DNA of 6,122 nt from DAHUXT01 sp036378295. Lineage in GTDB: Bacteria > Chloroflexota > Ktedonobacteria > Ktedonobacterales > JADMIN01. Within the stretch, counting starts at the first letter, position 1, and every line of letters begins with the position of its first letter. The notes beneath the pieces were generated by a model, which was given only the letters and a program-made list of their open reading frames with translations, searched no databases and had not been told where the DNA came from. The stretch is from contig DASUWS010000246.1 of NCBI GenBank assembly GCA_036378295.1, positions 1-6,122 on the forward strand, read 5' to 3'. This document shows, piece by piece, positions 1 through 6,077 of the stretch. The position numbers and the translations under genes are program-made.

Positions 1-139
1 GCGCGTCAACGAGAGGATTGCGCACGACCGGAGCGGCGGGAGGATTATACGGCGTCTGGAACATATCTCCCATCGCTGTCGGGTCGAATTCGGTCGTTCG
101 CTGCGGGTCATATTTATAGGGATCATTCGGGTCATTCAC
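1..139 (-). CDS. Hypothetical protein, N-terminal part only (runs off left edge)
   Basis: A reading frame opens at a GTG (139 to 137, minus strand) and stays open for 46 codons to the window edge. It is preceded by GGGAGGG nine bases upstream, a strong ribosome binding site that decides the start. The peptide begins MNDPNDPYKYDP and continues with many Asp, Pro, Tyr and Thr residues, including FQTPYNPPAAP. This low-complexity, hydrophilic, proline-rich type of N-terminus is often seen before a membrane or other domain, but no domain is visible in the part present. It is divergent from the multicopper oxidase across about 540 bp, so a shared regulatory region is possible. I do not recognise the family. 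It is probably real because of the SD and open frame, but the length seen is short. Confidence 0.62.
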   Translation of the reverse strand, partial: MNDPNDPYKYDPQRTTEFDPTAMGDMFQTPYNPPAAPVVRNPLVDA

Positions 140-254
140 AGTTTGAATCCCTCCCATCCACATCCTGCACCGCAAGCCACGCTGGGTGGCAATCCTCTGC
201 CCGGTGACTTTCCTGTAGAGCCGTCTGCATGGAATACGTGATTTCGCATGGAAA

Positions 255-266
255 GTTACTAGTAAC
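255..266. promoter_or_regulatory. Perfect 12-bp palindrome, candidate operator
   Basis: GTTACTAGTAAC is perfectly self-complementary over 12 bases and stands out as AT-rich within GC-rich surroundings. It lies 116 bases upstream of the left-edge minus-strand gene. Its size and symmetry suit a dimeric helix-turn-helix repressor site (MarR-, TetR- or GntR-like), but no such regulator gene is in the window. The assignment is inferred from symmetry only. Confidence 0.35.
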
Positions 267-536
267 GGTCCGGTGTTGCATGCATCCATGCGCCATTGCA
301 GATGCTACACGTTCCCAGGAATGCGCGCAAGGCAATGTGCCAAATACCGGCGCATGCGCTGCGGTATGGGCCGCCTGATAAATGTCATCTCAATGTCTTG
401 ACGGTCCTCACTACGCTGTTCTCTTCGCAGGCCCTACACTCAACGTCGATGAAGGGGACGTTTGGACGAAGCTCAGCGTGAGCGGTGGTGCGACTACTGG
501 CGGAGCGCCGCATCGCCTACGGCGGGAGCCGCGCCC

Positions 537-602
537 GCGACAGAGTTGCGACACAGAGGCTACGAGGCCGCGACATCTTCACGAAATCTTCAAGACATCT
601 CC
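537..602 (+). repeat. Six tandem 11-bp units, candidate response-regulator binding array
   Basis: Cut at 537, 548, 559, 570, 581 and 592, the sequence gives units starting GCGACA, GCGACA, GCTACG, GCGACA, ACGAAA and AAGACA. The fourth base is A in all six, and the third is G and the fifth C in five of six. The last three units also share ATCTTC or ATCTCC after the core. An 11-bp repeat puts each core on nearly the same face of the helix. OmpR/PhoB-family response regulators are known to bind direct repeats of about this period. The array ends 76 bases before the chosen start of the oxidase, so it is placed to act on that gene. The regulator is not identified. Confidence 0.5.
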
Positions 603-655
603 CCTCTAACCTTGTTTAGTGGGCGCGGATAGAGAAGCCGCGCAATTACCTGGAC

Positions 656-661
656 TACAAT
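656..661 (+). promoter_or_regulatory. Possible -10 element of the oxidase promoter
   Basis: TACAAT matches the sigma70 -10 consensus at five of six positions and is the best such hexamer near the oxidase start. No good -35 lies 16 to 18 bases upstream (AGAAGC at the 17-base position), so any use would need an activator. Transcription from it would begin at about 668, too close to the SD at 662-669 for a normal leader. A weaker GATAGA at 628-633 is an alternative, and it would put the -35 position directly after the 11-bp array. Confidence 0.22.
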
Positions 662-678
662 GGAAGAGGATGTTTGCT

Positions 679-2619
679 ATGATGGCACATCAAACCACAC
701 CCGTGGCGACTCAAGCTGACACATCGCTACAGCGTCCGTGGAAAGCGCGCTGGAGTCAGATCGCTGTCAACGCGGCCGCTGTATTTACGCTCAGCGCGGC
801 GATTATCCATTTCTTCGTCGTGCCAGAGCACTTCCAGGAGTATCTGCTCTACGGTCTCTTCTTTATCGCTGCGGGTATCGCCCAGGCGGGCCTGGCGCTC
901 GCACTCGTCATCGTGCCGTCTCGTCGGCTCTACATTGCCGGGCTCGCTGGGTCCCTGGGAATGGTCGCGCTCTGGATGATCTCGCGCACGGTTGGCCTGC
1001 CCTTCGGTCCGAATGGCGCATGGCGCCCGGAGATGGTGGGCATGCCTGATATCATCGCTTCTCTCCTTGAGTTGGTCGCAGCGCTCTTCTTCCTGCGCCT
1101 GATCGTGCGCCGATCCCAACAGCGCGCGTTCCCGCCAGGACGAGTCGTCCTGGCGACTGTGCCGCTGGTCCTGCTGGCCACGCTGCTGACCTACCTCGGC
1201 GCGGACGCGGGGTCTCATGACATGCCAGTCGCGTTCAACGCTGCCCCCGCGGTCGCCGGTCACCCTTCAACGAGCGTCACGCAGCTTACCGAGGCTGCGG
1301 ATGCGCACGGCCCAATCAAGACCTTCACATTGGCTGCCCAAGCCGCTCGAATTGGCGGGCACGAAGCCTGGACGTACAACGGTACCGTGCCCGGACCGGA
1401 GCTACGGGTCACGCAAGGCGACCGGGTCCGCGTCACCCTGGTGAACCACCTCCCCGTCTCCACGACCATTCACTGGCACGGCATACGCGTACCGAATGCT
1501 GACGATGGGGTAGCAGGGATCACCCAGAATGCGGTTGCGCCAGGCGCCAGCTACACCTACAGCTTCGTGGCAGAAGATGCGGGCACGTACTGGTATCACT
1601 CGCACCAGGACACCATGAACCAGATCGACCAGGGCCTCTATGGCACTCTGATCGTCGAGCCGTCGGGCGGACATGTGCCTGAAGCACACGACTACACGGT
1701 CCTGCTCCATACGACACCGGGCGGGAGCAGCATCGCCGTCAATGGCAGCACCACTGGCCTGCATCTCGCCGCGCGGCCTGGGGAGGAGGTGCGCCTGCGG
1801 CTCATCAACGCAGTTCCCCCCAGCATGAACGGCGGCCCTGAGGCGCCAGTCCTGCTCGGCGCCCCCTATCGGGTGGTAGCCCTCGACGGCCACGATCTCA
1901 ATCAGCCGCAAATGCTCGGGCCGGAGCGTCTGCCGCTCGGCATAGGGCAACGCGCCGATGTGGTCTTCACGATGCCCGCAAGCGGCGCTGTGCGACTGGT
2001 TGACACCGAACTGCAGGGGCAACCGTCCCCGATAGAGCGGTTCTTCACTCCGCCCCTGCCGTTGAAGGACGTCGTCACGATTGGTGATGGGCCGGTCGCG
2101 GCAACAAACGACCTGAGCCATCTGCCAATCTTCGATCTGACGCATTACGGCGTTCCCACCACAGACCCCGTCGCCACTGCTCAGTTCGCGGCCACCTACC
2201 CAGTCGTGCTCGCTACCACTCCCGGCTTCCACGACGGGCGCATTGAGCTCGTTCACACGATCAACGGACAGGCGTCACCCAATGTTCCCCCGATCACCGT
2301 GCGCGAGGGTCAAGTCGTTCGCCTGCATATCGTCAACGAGACCGGTGAATACCACCCAATGCATCTGCACGGGCACATCTTCTCGGTTCTGGCCAGGAAT
2401 GGTCAGCCCATCGTGGGTAGCCCAATTCACCTCGACTCGATCCTGGTTGGTCCACACTCGACCTGGGATGTGGCATTCCTGGCCGACAATCCGGGCATCT
2501 GGATGTTCCACTGTCATGTTCTGCTCCATGCCTCGTTTGGTATGAGCATGACGGTGAACTACGTCGGCATTACGACCCCCTTCGAGATGGGCAGTCGCTC
2601 GGGCAACGTGCCCGAATAG
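679..2619 (+). CDS. Membrane-anchored multicopper oxidase (laccase-like) with N-terminal polytopic domain
   Basis: Predicted copper oxidase that takes electrons from a substrate (phenols, Cu(I) or another metal) and reduces oxygen to water outside the membrane. The start is set at ATG 679 because GGAAGAGG ends nine bases upstream; ATG 670, ATG 682 or GTG 619 are alternatives. Numbering from the GTG (subtract 20 for the chosen start), five hydrophobic segments lie near 48-68, 77-100, 104-122, 144-163 and 175-194. Arg-rich loops at 102-103 and 164-165 put the C-terminal part outside. An HWHG motif (285-288) and WYHSH (325-329) form the first copper-binding pair. HPMHLHGH (579-586) and HCHVLLHASFGM (631-642) form the second, so all T1, T2 and T3 ligands are present, with Met642 as probable axial T1 ligand. 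The family call is secure; the substrate is unknown. The membrane domain carries His64 and an EH pair (70-71) at the outer face. Confidence 0.93.
   Translation: MMAHQTTPVATQADTSLQRPWKARWSQIAVNAAAVFTLSAAIIHFFVVPEHFQEYLLYGLFFIAAGIAQAGLALALVIVPSRRLYIAGLAGSLGMVALWMISRTVGLPFGPNGAWRPEMVGMPDIIASLLELVAALFFLRLIVRRSQQRAFPPGRVVLATVPLVLLATLLTYLGADAGSHDMPVAFNAAPAVAGHPSTSVTQLTEAADAHGPIKTFTLAAQAARIGGHEAWTYNGTVPGPELRVTQGDRVRVTLVNHLPVSTTIHWHGIRVPNADDGVAGITQNAVAPGASYTYSFVAEDAGTYWYHSHQDTMNQIDQGLYGTLIVEPSGGHVPEAHDYTVLLHTTPGGSSIAVNGSTTGLHLAARPGEEVRLRLINAVPPSMNGGPEAPVLLGAPYRVVALDGHDLNQPQMLGPERLPLGIGQRADVVFTMPASGAVRLVDTELQGQPSPIERFFTPPLPLKDVVTIGDGPVAATNDLSHLPIFDLTHYGVPTTDPVATAQFAATYPVVLATTPGFHDGRIELVHTINGQASPNVPPITVREGQVVRLHIVNETGEYHPMHLHGHIFSVLARNGQPIVGSPIHLDSILVGPHSTWDVAFLADNPGIWMFHCHVLLHASFGMSMTVNYVGITTPFEMGSRSGNVPE
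2599..2615 (+). terminator. Short hairpin over the oxidase stop region
   Basis: TCGGGCA, loop ACG, TGCCCGA forms a perfect 7-bp stem with a 3-base loop that ends two bases before the oxidase stop codon. No T-run follows, so it is not a classical intrinsic terminator. It could protect the 3' end or assist the larger inverted repeat downstream. It also encodes the last residues, so it may be coincidental. Confidence 0.3.
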
Positions 2620-2640
2620 CCTGACAAAATGGCGGCGATT

Positions 2641-2661
2641 CAATGCCCAACGCCCAATGCC
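2641..2661. repeat. Heptamer tandem repeat, three units
   Basis: Three consecutive heptamers, CAATGCC, CAACGCC and CAATGCC, lie directly after the oxidase gene. The third unit runs into the left arm of the following inverted repeat. The tract resembles the short heptanucleotide tandem repeats found in intergenic DNA of some bacteria, but three copies is a small array. Confidence 0.55.
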
Positions 2662-2698
2662 CGCTGGACACTTGCCTCAGCGCATGTCCAACGGGCAT
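2657..2698. terminator. Inverted repeat between convergent genes, likely bidirectional terminator
   Basis: ATGCCCGCTGGACA (2657-2670) and TGTCCAACGGGCAT (2685-2698) pair over 14 positions with one C-A mismatch around a 14-base loop. The element sits between the stop codons of the oxidase (plus strand) and the aminotransferase (minus strand), where a shared terminator is expected. No long T-run flanks either side, so termination strength cannot be judged from sequence. Confidence 0.55.
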
Positions 2699-2711
2699 CC
2701 CGTATTCAAAG

Positions 2712-3821
2712 CTACGCGGGCAGTGTGGGCAGGACGGTCCGCAGCATCTCGGCAAACGCGGCGCGTTCCTCAGCCGTGCCAACCGTGACGCGGATGCAGC
2801 GGTCGAGCGGTGGCGCGCCAGGCATGCGGATGAAGACATCACGGCTGGCAAGCGTGGCGACCAGCGCCTTCGCGCGTTCCGGGCTGCCTGTATCGAGGCT
2901 GACGAAGTTGGTTGACGAGGGCAGCGGCGTCAACCCTAGCTCGTTCCCCAGCGCGGCGTACTCCTCACGACCCCGCGCCACCTCCGCCACAATGCGCGCG
3001 AGATAGCCGGTGTCGGCAAGAGCGGCGAGCGCCCCTTCCTGCGCGACGAGGTTGACGCCGAAGTGTAGCCGTATGCGCTCGAAGGCGGACATCATCTCGG
3101 TCGTGCCAAGCGCGTAGCCAATGCGCGCGCCCGCCATTCCGTACGCCTTGGAGAACGTCCGCAGCCGGATAATACGCTGATCGCTAGTATCCACCGGCAA
3201 CAATTCGCCAGCAGGCGCGAACTCGGCATACGCCTCGTCCAGCAGCAACAGACACGCGTCTGGGAGAGCATCCAGAAAGGCGCGAATCGCTTCGGCGGCG
3301 TACCACGAGCCGGTAGGATTATCGGGATTGGCGAGGTACACCAGCCGCGCGCGATGCTGGCGGGCCGCAGCTGCCAGCGCATCCAGATCGTTGCGGTCCT
3401 CCCGATAGGGAACGCGCTCCAGATGGCCGCCAAAGCCCGCGATATGGTACGCGAAGGTAGGATAGGCGCCGAGCGAGGTGACAGCGGTTTCGCCTGGGCC
3501 GAGATAGGCGCGCACCACCAGCCCCAGCAGATCATCTATGCCGCTGGCAACACCAACCTCCCCCGGCGAGACGCCGTGGTGGGAGGCCAGAGCGAAACGC
3601 AGGTCATAGTTTTCGGGGTCGGCGTAGTAGCTCACGCGACTCGCCGCCGCGCACATGGCCTCGATAGCGCGTGGTGACGGGCCGAAGGTGCTTTCATTCG
3701 CGCCCAGCCGCAGACGAAATACACGCCCACTCTGGCGCTGTAGCGCTTCGGGCGCGACAAAGGGAATCATCGCGGGCAATCCAGCGACGAGTGATGTCAG
3801 CGGGATAGGACGGTGAGCCAT
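2712..3821 (-). CDS. PLP-dependent aminotransferase, HisC family (GANES-type)
   Basis: Class I/II fold-type I aminotransferase of 369 residues, the usual HisC size, expected in the cytoplasm. The ATG at 3821 is chosen because GGAG lies eight bases upstream; a GTG at 3842 would add seven residues. Visible in order are a substrate-side motif GANESTFGPSP (about 41-51), SGIDDLL (93-99), SLGAYPTFAYH (116-126), ANPDNPTG (164-171), DEAYAEF (195-201), the PLP-binding lysine in TFSKAYGMAGARIGY (Lys225) and RVTVGTAEE near 344-352. Arg344 probably binds the substrate carboxylate. The FSKAYGMAG signature is that of HisC. However, the GANES and SLGAYPTF motifs, together with the lack of his genes nearby, suggest a subfamily whose true substrate may be an aromatic or other amino acid. 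It lies downstream of, and in the same direction as, the amidohydrolase, with a 162-base gap. Confidence 0.88.
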   Translation of the reverse strand: MAHRPIPLTSLVAGLPAMIPFVAPEALQRQSGRVFRLRLGANESTFGPSPRAIEAMCAAASRVSYYADPENYDLRFALASHHGVSPGEVGVASGIDDLLGLVVRAYLGPGETAVTSLGAYPTFAYHIAGFGGHLERVPYREDRNDLDALAAAARQHRARLVYLANPDNPTGSWYAAEAIRAFLDALPDACLLLLDEAYAEFAPAGELLPVDTSDQRIIRLRTFSKAYGMAGARIGYALGTTEMMSAFERIRLHFGVNLVAQEGALAALADTGYLARIVAEVARGREEYAALGNELGLTPLPSSTNFVSLDTGSPERAKALVATLASRDVFIRMPGAPPLDRCIRVTVGTAEERAAFAEMLRTVLPTLPA

Positions 3822-3983
3822 GGTACGGTCTCCGTTTTGCACGAGAGCGAATTGCCCCCTTCACAGAGAGGGGAACCAGAACCGCCCCAGGTAATATCCT
3901 CGCTCGGCATGATTCTGGAAACCCTCCCCTGGCAAGGGGCTGACGCGCGAGCCGCAGGCCGGGAGGGGGCGAATCATCCTCTA
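3822..3983. other. Gap between amidohydrolase and aminotransferase, with nested inverted repeat
   Basis: This gap has no supported gene. At 3909-3977 an outer pair ATGATTC/GAATCAT (3909-3915, 3971-3977) encloses an inner pair CCCTCCC/GGGAGGG (3922-3928, 3961-3967). Within it CCCCT-GGCA-AGGGG makes a small hairpin. A second weak hairpin, CCCCT with AGGGG, lies near 3855-3872. On the minus strand a TATTAC hexamer near 3892 has only a weak TTCCAG partner 18 bases away, so a separate promoter for the aminotransferase is possible but unproven. The nested repeat may attenuate read-through or be a small repetitive element. Confidence 0.45.
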
Positions 3984-5204
3984 TCACTGCTTCGGCGCGA
4001 GGAAATCCAGAGCGGCGCGGGCCATCGTTTCGACACCAATAGGCAGGCAGCCTTCATCAATATCGAAGCGCGCACTGTGATGCGGTGCCGTAATCCCTCG
4101 CTCGGCGTTGGCGGCGCCCACGAAGAAGTAGCAGCCCGGCGCGGCAGCCAGGAAGGATGCCATATCATCACTGGCCGAGTTGCGCTGGTCGCCGCCGGGA
4201 AGGTGATCCGCGCCGACCGTCGCCATCGCCGCTCGCCGTACCACCTCGGTCATCGCCTCGTCGTTGACGGCAACCTGGCAACCGGCGCCTAAGTGATATT
4301 CCACCGTCGCGCGCATCGCCCCGGCAACCGCGCTTGCCACCTCACCGATGCGCCACCGCAGGTACTCGCGGTCCGCGGGATCGTAGGTGCGCAGTGTTCC
4401 GGCGAGTTGAACCTCATCGGCGATGATATTGAAGGCGGTGCCGCCGTGAATCGAGCCAAACGTGAGGACGGCGGTATGGAGCGGGTTGATTTCGCGGCTG
4501 ACAAGCGTCTGGAGCGCGGTGATGATCTGCGCGGCAACGACGACGGGATCAACCGCCTGGTGCGGCATCGCGCCGTGTCCCCCGCGCCCGCGCACGGTTA
4601 GGTATATCTCGTCAGCGCTGGCCATGACCGCGCCCGATTGCACAGAGATATCGCCCACAGGCGCAGATGAAAAGACATGCAGACCGATGACACCATCCAC
4701 ATCGGGGTTGTGCATGACGCCATCAGCGATCATGGGGTCCGCGCCGCCCACTTTCTCCTCCGCGGGCTGAAAGACGAACTTGACGCGCCCGGCAAGCTGA
4801 TCGCGACGCGCCGCCAGCACCTCGGCCAGCGTCAGCCCAATCGTGACGTGCGCGTCGTGGCCGCAGGCGTGCATCTTGCCCGGCGCCTGCGAGCGGTATT
4901 CGACATCGTTCTCTTCCAGCACGGGGAGCGCGTCGATATCCGCGCGGATGAGCAGAGTCTTGCCGTTCTCCGCGCCCGGCGCCGTTCCCGTGAGCAGGCC
5001 GACGACGCCGAGATTGCCGATACCCTCAGTGACCTCCAGCCCCGTCTCGCGCAATGCGGCGGCGATAGACGCGGCGGTCTCGTGCTCCTCGAAGGAAAGC
5101 TCTGGATGCATGTGGTAGTGGCGGCGGCGCGCAACCATTGCCGGGACTCGGCTGGCGATATCTTCGTGCAACTCGTCATGTGTTGGGGCGGCTACGCTAT
5201 CCAT
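3984..5204 (-). CDS. M20D-family metallo-amidohydrolase (N-acyl amino acid / hippurate-type hydrolase)
   Basis: Hydrolyses amide bonds of N-acyl or conjugated amino acids with two metal ions, probably in the cytoplasm since no signal peptide is seen. The protein has 406 residues, the usual length for the family. ATG 5204 is chosen because AGGAG lies ten bases upstream; the open frame continues another 109 codons upstream but crosses the divergent promoter region and the EndoV start. Motifs in order are RRHYHMHPELSFEE (27-40), RADIDALPV (87-95), MHACGHDAH (111-119), QPAEEKVGGA (146-155), GLHVF (174-178), GRGGHGAMPHQAVDPV (206-221), DDMASF (346-351) and APHHSARFDIDEG (373-385). Cys114, His116, Glu150, His176 and a His in PHHS are the expected metal ligands. 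The second domain (about 190-300) is the dimerisation lid. The exact acyl substrate cannot be told from sequence. Confidence 0.93.
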   Translation of the reverse strand: MDSVAAPTHDELHEDIASRVPAMVARRRHYHMHPELSFEEHETAASIAAALRETGLEVTEGIGNLGVVGLLTGTAPGAENGKTLLIRADIDALPVLEENDVEYRSQAPGKMHACGHDAHVTIGLTLAEVLAARRDQLAGRVKFVFQPAEEKVGGADPMIADGVMHNPDVDGVIGLHVFSSAPVGDISVQSGAVMASADEIYLTVRGRGGHGAMPHQAVDPVVVAAQIITALQTLVSREINPLHTAVLTFGSIHGGTAFNIIADEVQLAGTLRTYDPADREYLRWRIGEVASAVAGAMRATVEYHLGAGCQVAVNDEAMTEVVRRAAMATVGADHLPGGDQRNSASDDMASFLAAAPGCYFFVGAANAERGITAPHHSARFDIDEGCLPIGVETMARAALDFLAPKQ

Positions 5205-5411
5205 CAATTGCTTGCTCCTGCTGTGAAGGGTGCGTTCGCGGTCGCATGTGACGTACGTACCTGAAGCGTTGGGATGTGTACGTATTCTACCAGAAGTGGC
5301 GAATCTTCGATAATATGAAGAGTCGCTTCCTGCGAGACGAATATGGGGATAAGCGCGAACAGGGCGCCAGTGAAAAGAGCGCGTGTTCTGCGTAGTGAGG
5401 GAGGAGTAGCG
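5205..5411. promoter_or_regulatory. Divergent promoter region of amidohydrolase and EndoV
   Basis: About 207 bases between two divergent starts. On the minus strand a TAGAAT hexamer (5289-5284) is a good -10 for the amidohydrolase. On the plus strand GATAAT (5309-5314) is a fair -10 for EndoV. At 17-base spacing the weak -35 of each (TATCGA and TTCTAC) falls on the -10 of the other, so the two promoters would overlap back to back. An arm pair TCTTC/GAAGA (5304-5308, 5317-5321) flanks the plus-strand -10. The motif GTACGTA occurs at 5253 and 5278. The -35 boxes are poor, so the promoter calls are tentative. Confidence 0.35.
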
Positions 5412-6077
5412 ATGGCGATGCGGCATCGCTGGGACGTTTCGGCTGACGAGGCTATCGCGATCCAGAAGCGCCTGCGCGGCGAGATACCCCTGGCCGAGAC
5501 GGCCACGCCGATCACGCTCGACCAGATTCACACCGTCGCGGGCGTGGATGTTTCGTATCGGGAAATTGGCCGGGCGGCCATCGCCATCTTTTCGTTTCCG
5601 GATATGACCCTGCTCGAACAGGTGAGCGCGACCAGGGAGGTGACGTTTCCCTATATTCCGGGGCTACTCGCCTTTCGCGAGGGGCCGGTTGTGCTGGCGG
5701 CGTTCGAGCAGTTGCGGAGACAGCCCGATCTGCTGATGTTCGACGCGCAGGGCTACGCGCATCCACGCCGTCTGGGACTTGCCCGCCATCTCGGCGCCTA
5801 TCTGGATCTGCCCAGCATCGGCTGCGCCAAATCGCGCCTGACCGGAACCTATGACGAGCCGGGGCCGGAGCCGGGCGCGTGGTCGCCACTGATGGCAGGT
5901 GGCGAGGAGATTGGCCGAGTCGTGCGCACCAAGGCGCGCACCAGACCGCTCTTCGTCTCGGTGGGCTACCGGATCACGCTGCCACTTGCCGTCGAGGTCG
6001 TCCTGCGCTGCACCCGTGGCTATCGCCTCCCTGAGCCAACGCGCATCGCTGACCAGCTCACGAAACAGCGTCAGTGA
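5412..6077 (+). CDS. nfi: Endonuclease V (deoxyinosine 3' endonuclease)
   Basis: DNA repair nuclease that nicks DNA at the second phosphodiester bond 3' to hypoxanthine arising from adenine deamination. The chosen ATG 5412 follows GGAGG with a seven-base spacer, giving 221 residues, close to the E. coli and Thermotoga enzymes. An upstream ATG at 5343 has no SD. Visible signatures are AGVDVSY (Asp46), the PYIPGLLAFREGP block (80-92, wedge Tyr81 and Glu90), FDAQGYAHPRRLG (110-122, Asp111), GCAKSRLTG (137-145, Lys140) and LPEPTRIAD (206-214). Asp46, Glu90, Asp111 and Lys140 match the known active-site positions. Position 214 is Asp rather than the His of the Thermotoga enzyme; E. coli Nfi also has Asp there, so activity is not in doubt. 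It is divergent from the amidohydrolase with no functional link evident. The next gene may overlap its stop. Confidence 0.95.
   Translation: MAMRHRWDVSADEAIAIQKRLRGEIPLAETATPITLDQIHTVAGVDVSYREIGRAAIAIFSFPDMTLLEQVSATREVTFPYIPGLLAFREGPVVLAAFEQLRRQPDLLMFDAQGYAHPRRLGLARHLGAYLDLPSIGCAKSRLTGTYDEPGPEPGAWSPLMAGGEEIGRVVRTKARTRPLFVSVGYRITLPLAVEVVLRCTRGYRLPEPTRIADQLTKQRQ

Larger units (their letters stand above)
140..618. other. Non-coding divergent intergenic region upstream of the oxidase
   Basis: About 480 bases separate the left-edge gene from the oxidase. Short open frames exist here (about 61 to 75 codons), but none has a convincing SD, and their codon use lacks the strong third-position GC of the neighbouring genes. 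The stretch contains a perfect 12-bp palindrome at 255-266, a perfect 10-bp palindrome GCGCATGCGC at 350-359 and a direct repeat GCATGGAA at 227-234 and 246-253. Further GCATG copies lie at 278 and 352, and an 11-bp phased array occupies 537-602. A TTGACG at 398-403 resembles a -35 box but has no acceptable -10 at 16 to 18 bases. I read the region as regulatory; no RNA gene is recognised. Confidence 0.6.

Noticed and set aside
398..426. TTGACG as a promoter -35 box
   Set aside because: The hexamers 16 to 18 bases downstream (such as CTCTTC) do not resemble a -10.
537..602. The 11-bp array as a CRISPR
   Set aside because: Units are contiguous and far too short, with no spacers and no cas genes nearby.
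727..1263. Minus-strand open frame of 178 codons over the membrane domain
   Set aside because: Composition is rich in Arg, Asp, Glu and Gln, typical of a reverse reading of hydrophobic codons, and it lies opposite clear transmembrane segments.
1402..2256. Long minus-strand open frame of 284 codons inside the oxidase gene
   Set aside because: It is antisense to a gene with complete copper motifs, has no SD or recognisable motif, and is explained by the GC-rich codon bias of the true gene.
4677..5264. Plus-strand open frame of 195 codons opposite the amidohydrolase
   Set aside because: It is the complement of a gene with all M20 metal motifs and shows no motif of its own.
5343..5411. Longer EndoV start at 5343
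   Set aside because: No SD precedes it, while ATG 5412 has GGAGG at ideal spacing and gives the normal family length.
5205..5531. N-terminal extension of the amidohydrolase by 109 codons
   Set aside because: The extension runs through the divergent promoter region and the EndoV start. The ATG at 5204 has an SD, and the family N-terminus begins just after it.
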